Assembly (NCBI GenBank): GCA_035295745.1
Contig: DATGIL010000036.1
Span: 1 to 34,464, forward strand
Source of the DNA: JAIQFL01 sp035295745
Lineage (GTDB): Bacteria; Acidobacteriota; Terriglobia; Bryobacterales; Bryobacteraceae
Direction: 5' to 3'
DNA: 34,464 bases
Made by a program: the position numbers and the translations under genes. The notes under the pieces are model-generated. The model did not search any database. It was not told the DNA's origin and saw nothing but the letters and a program-made list of their open reading frames with translations. This document shows positions 1-8,088 of this stretch, piece by piece; within the stretch, counting starts at the first letter, position 1; the number at the start of each line of letters is the position of its first letter.

Positions 1-144
1 CCCTGCGTTGCCCTATCCTCCGCCCGGCCCACCTATCTTATCGACGGAATCCCGGCTGGCTTGAGCCGGCACGTCCTAAACGCAAACAGTGTTACCAATC
101 ATGCCGGTCAACCTTGTTACCAATCATCCCGTCACCTCAGACAC
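1..144. mobile_element. probable end of an IS21-like insertion sequence (remnant or right boundary)
   Basis: The 12-mer GTTACCAATCAT occurs twice in direct orientation, at 91-102 and 116-127, followed by GTCACC and ending near CTCAGACA (about 137-144). Closely spaced subterminal direct repeats of this kind, next to a terminus ending in CA, are typical of IS21-family ends. No transposase can be recognised. The frame that stops at 62-64 could be the last 20 codons of a gene lying outside the window, but it resembles nothing I know. The element would extend to the left of the window. Assignment to a family is inference; only the repeats are seen directly. Confidence 0.35.
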
Positions 145-298
145 TCATGTCGAGACTTTTTCGGGCGTGCACCAAGGCAGCTATACGACCGGTTTCGGCT
201 CTGCATTCTGTGCCGTGAGAATGTCGCATCGGCGCAACGAAAAGGGACCTCTGTGGCTGCGGAATCAGTAGACACAGCAAAGTCTCGACATGAGTGTC
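140..298. repeat. 20-bp perfect inverted repeat (arms 140-159 and 279-298)
   Basis: The arm GACACTCATGTCGAGACTTT at 140-159 is the exact reverse complement of 279-298, with 119 bp between. The right arm forms the 5' part of the multi-hairpin repeat at 279-344. The left arm is therefore a truncated, inverted copy of the same repeat's first hairpin. It is cut off exactly where the putative insertion-sequence end begins. No good coding frame lies between the arms. Confidence 0.75.
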
Positions 299-344
299 GA
301 GCCGGGCAAACAGGAGTGTTCGCGCCACGCTTATCCTCAAGGAT
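279..344 (+). repeat. REP-like multi-hairpin intergenic repeat, copy A
   Basis: Three consecutive hairpins can be drawn. The first is CTCGACA/TGTCGAG (284-290 with 295-301, loop TGAG). The second is GCAAACA/TGTTCGC (306-312 with 317-323, one mismatch, loop GGAG). The third is ATCCT/AGGAT (333-337 with 340-344, 2-base loop). The GGCAAACAGG and GCGCCACG blocks recur in the second copy at 24697-24752. It lies 75 bp upstream of the first gene and does not encode anything recognisable. Confidence 0.6.
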
Positions 345-418
345 TAGTGTCCGCTGAGGGCCTGACTATCAGCCCCGCTGCGCTATACTGAGTTTGCCCA
401 TACGGGCAAGAGGTCATA

Positions 419-2056
419 GTGAGACTTCCCACTCTGCTTCTTCTCTTCAGCGCGCTTCTTCCCGCGCAAACTACCGCGTTTGAAGGAACCGCAATCCATT
501 CGATCACAAAACAGCCCCTGGAAGGCGTGCATGTCCGATTAATCGGATTCAGCTTCGATGGTCCCGGCGATACTTACGGTGCGATGAGTGACCGCGCTGG
601 GCACTTTTCCATCGCCACCATGAAGCCGGGTGCTTATATGCTCCTGCCGGAGTACCGGGGATTCGTCCACGCGCACAAAAAGGAAGGCCCCCTGCCCTTC
701 GCTATGATCACGCTGAAGGCGGGCGAATCCGTCGCCGATTTTCACCTGGAAATGACACCACACTCGGTGATCACCGGCCGGGTGTTAGACGAATATGGGG
801 ATCCGGTACAGAATGCGCAGGTACAGGCGGAAGCCGCCTCGCCGGAGACCGCGGTAGTCGGTCCAGGCTTCTTGGATAACTCCGGCAATGGCAACACGGA
901 CGATCGGGGTAGTTTCCGCCTTGTGATGGGGCCGGGAAAATACTATGTAAAGGCAGAACCTCCCAATTCCAACAATCCCAACGGGCCGCCGGAAAAACGC
1001 ACGGACGGAACTGCTCCGTCCGAATATACAGGCACCTGGTATCCGAGTGCAGCGAGCAAAGATCGGGCAGTGGCGGTGGAGGTGCAGGCCGGCGCGGAGG
1101 CCGGCGTGGACATCCGTCTGACACGTGCCGTCGCCCAGCGAATGCTGACCATGAGCGGCGTAGTTCACGGCATTCCGGAAGGAAACCTCAGTACGTACGT
1201 CCAATTGGTGCCTAGCGATAATATGGGCGGCTCAATGCCCAGCGCCCGAGTCGGTCCCGATGGCCAGTTCACATTCTCGCGGGTGCGGCCAGGCACCTAT
1301 CGTTTGACGGCACTTTCGATGGGTGACAAGCAGCTCCACGGTCCGCCGTTGGAAGTGAAATTAGAGAGTGATCTGGCGAATGTAGAGTTGCCTCTCACCG
1401 GCGCCGGCGAACTGACCGGCATTCTGGATTTCCCTGGCGTACCTGCAGAGAAACGGACCATCTATTTAAAAACTACAGGAGGATTCAGCTTTGGTCAGCC
1501 ACCCTCGGGCGAGGTGGCTCAGGACGCCACGTTTCATATCCCGGGTCTTGCCGGCGGCCACTTCACGGTACAGGTCGAGCCGCTGCCGGAGAACGCCTAC
1601 ATCAGCTCGCTCACCCTCGACGGCAAGACAATTCCCGGCGCTGAACTGGAGCTTCCGCCTGGAATGCGAAGCTCGAAACTCAAGGTCACCGTCAAACCGG
1701 ATGGTGCGCAGATTTCGGGAGTTTTGCTGGATCCATCCGGCAACAAGCTCTCCGTTTCCTTCGCTATCGCAATGTTGGTGGACGATCCCGCAAAATTGGA
1801 ACTGGAAGGTGATTCCCGCAATATGGCGCGTGTTGGAGCGGATGGCAAGTACAGCTTCCACGGCATTCGGCCCGGCAAATACCGGGTCCTGGCGATTGAC
1901 CTGTTCCACAGTCCCGACTTCAATCTCGAGAAGCCCGGAGAATGGAAGAAGTTAGCGGCGTCGTTGGAAGAGTTCGAAATCAAAGCGGGCGATCGCCTGG
2001 TGAAAGATGTGAAGGTTGTGGCTCAGGAGGATGCCAATGCGAAGCCGAAATTGTAG
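419..2056 (+). CDS. secreted carboxypeptidase-regulatory-like domain protein (paralogue 1)
   Basis: This 545-residue protein starts at GTG with a purine-rich AAGAGG about 6 bases upstream. Residues 1-20 form a Sec signal peptide (leucine-rich core, then PAQTTA). The rest is a chain of beta-sandwich modules of the CarboxypepD_reg type. Examples are GVHVRLIGF near residue 40, GRVLDEYGDPV near 120 and GIRPGKYRVLAI near 485, each with the G-x-F/Y-x-F/I...G-x-Y pattern. No enzyme domain, transmembrane anchor or TonB barrel is visible. Proteins like this are common in Solibacter-type genomes, are probably extracytoplasmic, and have no known function. It is clearly paralogous to the next gene, which it overlaps by 20 bp, so the two are probably co-transcribed and arose by tandem duplication. 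Confidence 0.85.
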   Translation: MRLPTLLLLFSALLPAQTTAFEGTAIHSITKQPLEGVHVRLIGFSFDGPGDTYGAMSDRAGHFSIATMKPGAYMLLPEYRGFVHAHKKEGPLPFAMITLKAGESVADFHLEMTPHSVITGRVLDEYGDPVQNAQVQAEAASPETAVVGPGFLDNSGNGNTDDRGSFRLVMGPGKYYVKAEPPNSNNPNGPPEKRTDGTAPSEYTGTWYPSAASKDRAVAVEVQAGAEAGVDIRLTRAVAQRMLTMSGVVHGIPEGNLSTYVQLVPSDNMGGSMPSARVGPDGQFTFSRVRPGTYRLTALSMGDKQLHGPPLEVKLESDLANVELPLTGAGELTGILDFPGVPAEKRTIYLKTTGGFSFGQPPSGEVAQDATFHIPGLAGGHFTVQVEPLPENAYISSLTLDGKTIPGAELELPPGMRSSKLKVTVKPDGAQISGVLLDPSGNKLSVSFAIAMLVDDPAKLELEGDSRNMARVGADGKYSFHGIRPGKYRVLAIDLFHSPDFNLEKPGEWKKLAASLEEFEIKAGDRLVKDVKVVAQEDANAKPKL

Positions 2057-3677
2057 GATGGCGGCCGTGTGGCTGGCGTTCTGTGCAGCCGCCGGCGCTC
2101 AAACACCCTCCGCACCGCCAAACCAGCAGCCGGCAAGTATATCCGGCGTGGTCCGGGACTCCGTTACGGGCGCGCCCATTCTGCGGGCACATGTCACTTT
2201 GCGGCCTAATTTCGACTCGCTTGTCACAACACCGGATACATATGGCGCGATGACGGACGCGGAAGGAAAGTTTTCGATCACTTCCGTGGCGCCGGCCACG
2301 TACACCGTGATGGCGGAACGAATTGGGTTCTCGACGGCTCCGATGATGCGCCCCATGAAGCTCAATCCCGGAGACAAGAAGGACGATCTGAAGGTGGAAC
2401 TGATTCCCAACGGTGCAATCATCGGGCACGTACTGGATTCCCAAGGCGAACCGGTAGAAGGCGCGTCTTTAACCGTCGAGGGCGGAGGGATGAGTGGAGG
2501 GTATGGAATCACAACGGATGAAAAGGGCCAGTTCCGGATCGGCGGATTGCGGGCAGGGAAGTATCGGGTGAGAGCCAAGTCGCCGAATCTGCCGATTCAG
2601 CCAGAGATTCGAACGGACGGCACGGCGGAGGTTCACTATGCCTCCACTTACTACCCGAGTTCTCTTACGGCGCGCGGCGCCACGAGCGTCACAGTGACGC
2701 CGGGGAGCGAGGTGAGCGACATCGATGTTCGTTTGCTCCGAGTCCCCCTGGTGCGAGTCAGCGGCACTGTGACGGGGTACCCGAAGAGCGCCGAAAACGT
2801 TACCATTTCGGCCACCCGGCCTGGGGGTGGCGAAAACAACTCGGCGCAGCTGAAGCCCGATGGTAGCTTCGAACTCTGGCGGCTGGACCCTGGCCACTAC
2901 ACGGTGGTCGCGCGGCAGTTTTCCAATGGTCAGAATCTGCAAACGGCGCCCGTCGAGATCGAGGTGGCGGGTTCCAATATCGACCACGTCGACCTGCGCG
3001 TGGTGATGCCGTTCGAGGTCTCCGGCGTCGTGCAATTCGAAGACGAGCAGGCGAAACCGCAGCCACCACCGCAACAGACCCAGACGGCTCAAGGCGGCCG
3101 GCAGGGACAGCCACGTCCCGCTCCCTCAGCTCGGGTCTCGCTGATTGAGGTGAACGGATTGAACATGCAGATTTTCGGCCGGCAGCAGCCCGCGACTGTG
3201 GGAGCCGACGGATCTTTCACGTTTCCTCAGTTGGTCGCGGGACGGTACCGGGTGGAGCTTTCCTGGAACAACGCATATGTGAAGTCGGTGCAGTTGGGTT
3301 CCGTTCAAATGGAGGGGCGCATTCTCGACCTGCTCAACGGTTCGGGTGGCGCGCCGGTCACCGTAGTGGCGAGTTCGGCCGTGGCGGAACTATCCGGAGT
3401 GGTGCGAAATGGTGACGATCCGGCGCCCGCGATGCGCGTACAATTGATCGCCGACCCGAGTGATGGCCGCCCCTACTACGGCTTAACCAAAGCCGACGGG
3501 ACCTATGGCATCTCCGGAATCCCGCCAGGAAAGTATAAGATCGCGATTGCAGGCAGTTCGGAAATGCCCGTGGCCACCGGCATCGGTGCGGACGATTTAG
3601 AGGACGCGATGGAGATCAGCCTTGCTCCGGGAGACAAGGTGACGAAAGATCTGAAGGTGCCGCCGAAGGCCAAGTGA
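2037..3677 (+). CDS. secreted carboxypeptidase-regulatory-like domain protein (paralogue 2)
   Basis: I place the start at ATG 2037, giving 546 residues, because AGGAGG at 2025-2030 is spaced 6 bases from it. The product then begins with a textbook signal peptide: basic MRSRNCR, hydrophobic AAVWLAFCAAA, then GAQT. GTG 2016 and ATG 2058 are alternatives. The mature part is a series of CarboxypepD_reg-like modules near residues 30-110, 125-200 and 230-300, then a Gln/Pro-rich linker near 335-365 and further modules to the C terminus. It shares TYGAM, IRTDGTA and YYPSS-type motifs at matching positions with the upstream gene, so the pair are tandem paralogues. Function unknown, probably cell-surface or periplasmic. 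Its 3' end overlaps the convergent MFS gene by 62 bp. Confidence 0.85.
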   Translation: MRSRNCRMAAVWLAFCAAAGAQTPSAPPNQQPASISGVVRDSVTGAPILRAHVTLRPNFDSLVTTPDTYGAMTDAEGKFSITSVAPATYTVMAERIGFSTAPMMRPMKLNPGDKKDDLKVELIPNGAIIGHVLDSQGEPVEGASLTVEGGGMSGGYGITTDEKGQFRIGGLRAGKYRVRAKSPNLPIQPEIRTDGTAEVHYASTYYPSSLTARGATSVTVTPGSEVSDIDVRLLRVPLVRVSGTVTGYPKSAENVTISATRPGGGENNSAQLKPDGSFELWRLDPGHYTVVARQFSNGQNLQTAPVEIEVAGSNIDHVDLRVVMPFEVSGVVQFEDEQAKPQPPPQQTQTAQGGRQGQPRPAPSARVSLIEVNGLNMQIFGRQQPATVGADGSFTFPQLVAGRYRVELSWNNAYVKSVQLGSVQMEGRILDLLNGSGGAPVTVVASSAVAELSGVVRNGDDPAPAMRVQLIADPSDGRPYYGLTKADGTYGISGIPPGKYKIAIAGSSEMPVATGIGADDLEDAMEISLAPGDKVTKDLKVPPKAK

Positions 3678-4836
3678 GACTGCCCGCCAACAGGCAGGTA
3701 AGGCCGCTCAGAGTAGCCACCAGCGCCAGGGCCAATCGCAGCGAGAATGCCTGCGCCAGCAATCCGATGATGGGCGGACCGATCAGGAATCCGAAGTAGC
3801 CGGTCATGGAGACTGCGGCGATGCCGGCTTGCGGCCGATCAGAGGCGCGGCTGCCGGCGACGCTGCACACGATCGGAAAGATGGCGGAGAAGCCGAATCC
3901 GACACAGGCGAATCCGACGAGCGTTGCGGCGGTGTGCCCGGCGATCAGCGCGCCTCCCAAGCCACACGCAGCGAGTGCGCTGCCCCATCGGACCGTGGAG
4001 ACTGCTCCCAGACGATCGTGGAACCAGTCGCCGCTCAAACGGCCGAGCGCCATGGTCAGCGAGAACACCGCGTAGCCGAGTGGCGCTACCGCCAGTCCCG
4101 CGAGTTGATTCAAATAAACCGCACTCCAATCCGCCATCGCGCCCTCGCCCAGCAAAATGCAAAACGCGACGACTCCGAGACCGATCAAAGGTACGAGCAG
4201 ATCGCGTGCGGATCGCGGAGAAGGCGCATGCTCGCGGCGATCCGGAATCAGGTTGCGGCACGCGGCGAGACCCACAATCGCCATTGCGGCACCAGTCACC
4301 GCCAGGTGCGGAATCGGCCCGATGCGAAAGCGTGCGGCCAGGCTCCCGAGGAGTGCTCCCGTCATACCCCCGAAGCTGAACAACGCGTGGAAACCGACCA
4401 TCACGCGTCGGTTGGCCGCTGCTTCCACTTCCACCGCTTGGGTATTCATGGCGACGTCCATCGCGCCCGCCGAAGCGCCGTACGTGAACAGGAAAATCGC
4501 GAGGAACGCCGGCGCGGAAGCCCACGGTGGCAACGCGACCGCCGCGCACAGCAGGATCGTCGTGACCCTGGTAACGCGGGCGCTGCCGAAGTGGCCTACC
4601 ACCTTGGAAGTGATAGGCATTGCGAACAATGCACCTGCCGCGGCGCTGAGTAGGATCGCCCCCAGCGTTCCCACCGGAATGCGCAGTTGTTCCTGTACGG
4701 CTGGAATGCGCGATAGCCAACTGGAGACCAGAATGCCGTGGACTAGGAAGATGATTGAGATCGAGACGCGAGCTTTTCGCCACCGGCCGCCAGTGGGATC
4801 GGCAACGGCAGACAGTAATGCTGATCGATTTGACAT
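3616..4836 (-). CDS. MFS transporter (YbjJ/FucP-like)
   Basis: This is a 406-residue polytopic membrane protein with about 12 hydrophobic segments, the first at residues 25-42 (SISIIFLVHGILVSSWLSRIP). The SRIPAVQEQL motif after helix 1 and the GAMDVAMN motif in helix 4 are typical of the MFS group around E. coli YbjJ and sugar transporters. The substrate cannot be read from the sequence. The start is well supported: GGAGGAGG lies directly upstream of ATG 4836. The gene begins inside the 3' end of the upstream HAD phosphatase gene (94-bp overlap on the same strand), so the two are likely co-transcribed. The C terminus overlaps the convergent paralogue-2 gene by 62 bp. Confidence 0.9.
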   Translation of the reverse strand: MSNRSALLSAVADPTGGRWRKARVSISIIFLVHGILVSSWLSRIPAVQEQLRIPVGTLGAILLSAAAGALFAMPITSKVVGHFGSARVTRVTTILLCAAVALPPWASAPAFLAIFLFTYGASAGAMDVAMNTQAVEVEAAANRRVMVGFHALFSFGGMTGALLGSLAARFRIGPIPHLAVTGAAMAIVGLAACRNLIPDRREHAPSPRSARDLLVPLIGLGVVAFCILLGEGAMADWSAVYLNQLAGLAVAPLGYAVFSLTMALGRLSGDWFHDRLGAVSTVRWGSALAACGLGGALIAGHTAATLVGFACVGFGFSAIFPIVCSVAGSRASDRPQAGIAAVSMTGYFGFLIGPPIIGLLAQAFSLRLALALVATLSGLTCLLAGSLTWPSAAPSDLSSPCLPEQG

Positions 4837-5432
4837 TGTGCCTCCTCCGGACTTCGGAAGTGAATCGTGTGAATGCCGAGCTTGCGCGCGGCTTCGATGT
4901 TCTCTTCGCGGTCATCGAGAAAGAGCGCGTCTTCGGGTTTCACGCGCAAACCTTCCAGGCAGAGCCGGTAGATTTCGGCTCCGGGCTTGGCACAGTGGAC
5001 ATCGCACGAGTAGCAGGAGTGATCGAATTCAGGAAGCCACGTGCATGTGCGCAGGTAACTGCGCAGCGTAATCGGCATGTTGGAAAGCACCGCGGTGCGC
5101 ATGCCGGCCTTTCGGAGGTCGCCGGCCCACTGAATCATGATCGGATTCGGATGGACCCAGCTCAAGTTGTCGAGTTCAATCAGCCGTTCGCGCTGAGCAT
5201 CGGAGAGGGTGCGCGAGAGACCAGCGGCGGTGGTGGCCCAATGGGCTTCGGGAGTGATCTCGGCGGCATCGAATGACAGGCGGTCCCTCCAATAGACCGA
5301 TTCGAATTGGGCGGTGGGCACGTCGAACACGGCGGCCATGGCTTCCACATCGGCGCGATCCTGCGAAACGCACAGGACATTGCCATAATCGAAAACCACG
5401 GCTTTTGGGCGAATCAAGGCTTGTACAGGCAT
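4743..5432 (-). CDS. HAD-superfamily phosphatase (subclass IA, YihX-like)
   Basis: With the start at ATG 5432 the protein has 229 residues. HAD motif I is VVFDYGNVL near residue 15. The second acid is replaced by Gly, as in YihX and the epoxide-hydrolase N-terminal phosphatase group. Motif II is VLSNMP, motif III KPGAEIY and motif IV LFLDDREENIEAA. YihX of E. coli is an alpha-glucose-1-phosphatase; a sugar-phosphate substrate here is inference. An upstream frame runs to 5495, but the -10 box of a good minus-strand promoter lies at 5443-5448. Transcription would then start near 5436, making ATG 5432 the natural, nearly leaderless start. The last 31 codons overlap the MFS gene. Divergent from the DeoR regulator. 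Confidence 0.85.
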   Translation of the reverse strand: MPVQALIRPKAVVFDYGNVLCVSQDRADVEAMAAVFDVPTAQFESVYWRDRLSFDAAEITPEAHWATTAAGLSRTLSDAQRERLIELDNLSWVHPNPIMIQWAGDLRKAGMRTAVLSNMPITLRSYLRTCTWLPEFDHSCYSCDVHCAKPGAEIYRLCLEGLRVKPEDALFLDDREENIEAARKLGIHTIHFRSPEEAQCQIDQHYCLPLPIPLAAGGEKLASRSQSSS

Positions 5433-5442
5433 CCCAATCATG

Positions 5443-5471
5443 ATAATATCGGCACAAACAGGCAAAAGCAA
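5443..5471 (-). promoter_or_regulatory. sigma70-like promoter for the HAD-MFS genes
   Basis: On the minus strand, TTGCTT (5471-5466) and TATTAT (5448-5443) are separated by exactly 17 bp. The predicted start near 5436 lies between two in-frame ATGs. This implies a very short leader and translation from ATG 5432. The region is shared with the divergent DeoR-family gene. Confidence 0.5.
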
Positions 5472-5479
5472 GTAGAAAC

Positions 5480-6259
5480 ATGCAGAATCAGACAAATCTG
5501 ATGAAAGAGGAACGGCAGGCGCTACTACTCGCGACTTTGCAGCGAGAAGGCAAAGTTCTCGCCTCCGAGTGGAGCGAACGGCTGCGGGTCTCGGAGGACA
5601 CGATTCGCCGCGATCTGCGCGAATTGGCGCGCCAGCAGAAACTGCAGCGGGTCCACGGCGGTGCGCTGCCTCGATCTACCACGGTGGCCTCGTACACGGA
5701 GCGGCAGCGGCAGGCGCCCGCGGAGAAGAGCGCGATTGGCGCGGCGGCCGCGAAGCTGGTGGCCGAAGGGCAACTCATCTTCGTCGACGGCGGAACCACG
5801 ACGCTGCAACTGGCGCGGCACCTCCCACTAGAGCTGCGCGCCACGGTGGTCACCAACAGTCCCGCGGCGGCCGTGGCGCTGGCGAATCATTCCAATGTCG
5901 AGATTATTCTGCTGGGAGGCCGGTTCTCCAAGCCGGCCCAGGTGACCATCGGTGCGGCGGCTGTGGAGGAACTGCGGCGATTCCATGCGGACCTTTGCTT
6001 CTTGGGAGTTTGCAGCCTGCATCCCGAAGTCGGACTCAGCATCGGAGACTTTGAAGAGGCGCAGATCAAGCGCGCGATGATCGCGAATTCAGCGGAGGTC
6101 GCGGGGCTGGTGCTGGCCGATAAGCTGGGAACAGCGCTGCCCTACGTGGTCGCGCCGGCACGTGCACTGACGTATTTGATCACGGATGCCAGCGCCAGTG
6201 ACGCAAGTCTGGTCTGTTATCGCGAGGCCGGTGTGACAGTGATTCAAGCCGGGACCTGA
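5480..6259 (+). CDS. DeoR-family transcriptional regulator
   Basis: This is a 259-residue protein, a normal length for the family. The N-terminal winged helix-turn-helix spans about residues 8-62, with the recognition-helix signature VSEDTIRRDLREL and the following RVHGGAL. The C-terminal DeoRC sugar-phosphate-sensing domain has FVDGGTTTLQLARHL near 100-115, VVTNSP near 122 and IILLGGRF near 142. DeoR proteins usually repress sugar-utilisation genes and are released by a phosphorylated sugar. Its divergent arrangement with the HAD phosphatase and MFS genes makes these the obvious targets. ATG 5480 is used here; ATG 5501 is an alternative, and neither has a clear ribosome binding site. It overlaps the convergent aminotransferase gene by 16 bp. 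Confidence 0.9.
   Translation: MQNQTNLMKEERQALLLATLQREGKVLASEWSERLRVSEDTIRRDLRELARQQKLQRVHGGALPRSTTVASYTERQRQAPAEKSAIGAAAAKLVAEGQLIFVDGGTTTLQLARHLPLELRATVVTNSPAAAVALANHSNVEIILLGGRFSKPAQVTIGAAAVEELRRFHADLCFLGVCSLHPEVGLSIGDFEEAQIKRAMIANSAEVAGLVLADKLGTALPYVVAPARALTYLITDASASDASLVCYREAGVTVIQAGT
5487..5502. promoter_or_regulatory. palindrome, candidate DeoR operator
   Basis: ATCAGA (5487-5492) and TCTGAT (5497-5502) form a perfect 6-bp inverted repeat with a CAAA centre. It sits at the 5' end of the deoR-type gene and about 16 bp upstream of the divergent -35 box. If the true start is ATG 5501, the repeat lies in the leader. A role in autoregulation is inference. Confidence 0.3.
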
Positions 6260-7410
6260 GCGCCGCACACTTCCACGGCGCGGCGCACTTCCTCGATCGT
6301 ATGGTCGAGTTCCTCGTCTGTCGTGTAGAAGTGCGGCGCAATGCGAATGCCGGCTCCTGGTCGGTAATCCAGGAGCACTTCGCGCCGCGTCAACTCGCGC
6401 GTCACCTGTTTGCCATTCTCCACATCGAGGATCACCACGCCGCCGCGCAATTTCGGGTCGCGTGGAGTATTCACGCGCATGCCCGCATCTTCCGCAAGGT
6501 CGATCAAGCGGGCCGTCTGGCGCATGGATTTCTCTCGGATTGCGGGAACGCCGATCTCGTTGATGATCTCGTATCCGGACCGCGCGGAGTATAGGGCGGG
6601 AACATTCGGTGTGCCGTTCAGGAAACGGAACGCGTCGCTGGCGTAGCGGATCGGGCCGCCTTCGAACGCGAACGGTTCCTCGTGCGCCATCCATCCGGTG
6701 GCGACCGGCTGCAGGCGGTCCCACAGATCGCGGCGCACATAGAGGTAGCCCGCGCCCGGGCCGCCGCACAGCCACTTCACGGATCCGCCCGTGGCAAAGT
6801 CGAGCTGCAACTCCCGCACATTCACAGGCACCGTGCCCGCCGATTGATACAGGTCCGCGATCACCATCGCGCCGACGGCGTGCGCCCGTTCGACGATGGC
6901 GGCGAGATCCTGCAGGTAGGAGCTGCGAAATGCGACGTGAGAGACGGAGACCAGTTGCGTCTCATCGTCGATGGCGTCGAGCAGCAACTCAACGGGCAGG
7001 GTGAGCGAATCGGGCGAGGGCACACTCACGACGCGCGCGCCGAGACGTGCGAGGCCGTGATAGATGTAATCGTTGGATGGGAAGTTCAGGCCATCGGTAA
7101 CCAGCTTGTTGCGTCGGCCGGACCAGTCTAGGCACGAGGTGACGATCGACTGACAGATCGATACGTTCTGTTGCATCACTACTTCGCCCTCGCCCGCGCC
7201 GATGATCGAAGCCACCAGGTTGCCAACCGTGATCGGCATGTTCCACCAGCCCTCCTCCCAGGCGCGGATTCCACGAGTTGCCCAGGTGTCGCTGAATTCC
7301 CGCAGGCGGCCGGTGGTCCGCTCCGGCATCGCTCCCAGCGAGTGGCTGATCATGTAGGTGGTGTGCGAAAGGATGGGGAATTCCTTGCGCCAGGCGAGCA
7401 GTGGATCCAT
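6244..7410 (-). CDS. kynureninase-like class V aminotransferase fold PLP enzyme
   Basis: This is a 388-residue fold-type I PLP enzyme. Visible features are NFPSNDYIYHGL near 109-120, the PLP-ring Asp in IADLYQSAG (Asp186), and the Schiff-base lysine in GGSVKWLCGGPGAGYLYV (Lys212). The SVKWLCGGPGA stretch resembles kynureninase (KYLNGGPGG) more than NifS/SufS, and no catalytic cysteine loop of cysteine desulfurases is evident. Kynureninase cleaves kynurenine to anthranilate and alanine. No other tryptophan-degradation gene is nearby, so the substrate is uncertain. It lies 5 bp downstream of the gene for an unknown exported protein (probable operon). Its 3' end overlaps the convergent DeoR gene by 16 bp. 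Confidence 0.85.
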   Translation of the reverse strand: MDPLLAWRKEFPILSHTTYMISHSLGAMPERTTGRLREFSDTWATRGIRAWEEGWWNMPITVGNLVASIIGAGEGEVVMQQNVSICQSIVTSCLDWSGRRNKLVTDGLNFPSNDYIYHGLARLGARVVSVPSPDSLTLPVELLLDAIDDETQLVSVSHVAFRSSYLQDLAAIVERAHAVGAMVIADLYQSAGTVPVNVRELQLDFATGGSVKWLCGGPGAGYLYVRRDLWDRLQPVATGWMAHEEPFAFEGGPIRYASDAFRFLNGTPNVPALYSARSGYEIINEIGVPAIREKSMRQTARLIDLAEDAGMRVNTPRDPKLRGGVVILDVENGKQVTRELTRREVLLDYRPGAGIRIAPHFYTTDEELDHTIEEVRRAVEVCGAQVPA

Positions 7411-7415
7411 GGCTT

Positions 7416-8006
7416 CTATCGTACCGTCAGTTCGAAATCGATCACCAGCACCAGGGAGTCGTCAGCGACCCGAATTTCGGGCACGGTGAAATTGCGGAGT
7501 TCGCGCTGGTATCCGGGGTGAAGGCCGGGATCTTCGAGGATCTTGCGCGCCTCGGCGGAGACCGGATATCGGAACTCGTGGCCAAGGCTGGAGGCCATCG
7601 CCTCGCAGACGCGCCGAATGTAGAAGCTGGTCTTGCCTTCGCTGGCCACCGTGATGTCTTTAAGGCCGATCGTTCCGTCATGAAAGTGAGGCGTCGCGAG
7701 GATGGTGAGATCGAAAGCGTCGCCCATGCCCACACACTGGCCGAAGAGATTCAGAGCGGTTCGGCCGGTGAACTTGGCGTGAATGCGCAATCGGCCGCCA
7801 TCGCCCTGCATGTGCGGATGCTCCAGGTAGGCGAAATTGCACTTGGCTTTCTGGCTGCCGCGCACGTAACGGCGCCCGTCCTGCGTGAACATCTGTTCAG
7901 CAAGCATACGTTCCAGAGCGCCGTACTGGAGGTGGAGTTCCACTGCACGTGCGCAGAGCGGCAGCAGCAGTACCAGAATCGTGAGGCGGAGCGGCACGCA
8001 GTCCAT
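7416..8006 (-). CDS. exported protein of unknown function
   Basis: This is a 196-residue protein with an N-terminal signal peptide (MDCVPLRLTILVLLLPLCARA, cleavage near 21). The mature part is mixed alpha/beta with alternating hydrophobic strands, for example GGRLRIHAKFTGRTAL and SLVLVIDFELTV at the extreme C terminus. I do not recognise a family. The beta-rich pattern and a closing amphipathic strand suggest a periplasmic or outer-membrane-associated protein. It is the first gene of a probable two-gene unit with the kynureninase-like enzyme 5 bp downstream, although nothing links their functions. The ribosome binding site is weak. It is divergent from the small gene at 8089. Confidence 0.75.
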   Translation of the reverse strand: MDCVPLRLTILVLLLPLCARAVELHLQYGALERMLAEQMFTQDGRRYVRGSQKAKCNFAYLEHPHMQGDGGRLRIHAKFTGRTALNLFGQCVGMGDAFDLTILATPHFHDGTIGLKDITVASEGKTSFYIRRVCEAMASSLGHEFRYPVSAEARKILEDPGLHPGYQRELRNFTVPEIRVADDSLVLVIDFELTVR

Positions 8007-8088
8007 GTTCTCACAGCAGGGAGTGATACGAAGTGCACGCTCGGATCACTGTTTCCTACGGAGGACAGGTTCTGACAAGGAGGTCTGG

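Noticed and set aside
61..357. 98-codon plus-strand frame at the left end
   Set aside because: It starts at TTG without a ribosome binding site and runs through the insertion-sequence repeats, both arms of the inverted repeat and the hairpin element; not a gene.
3829..5071. Long plus-strand open frames (274 and 304 codons) opposite the MFS and HAD genes
   Set aside because: Arg- and Ala-rich translations without any family pattern. They lie wholly opposite genes with clear domains and ribosome binding sites, as expected of high-GC antisense frames.
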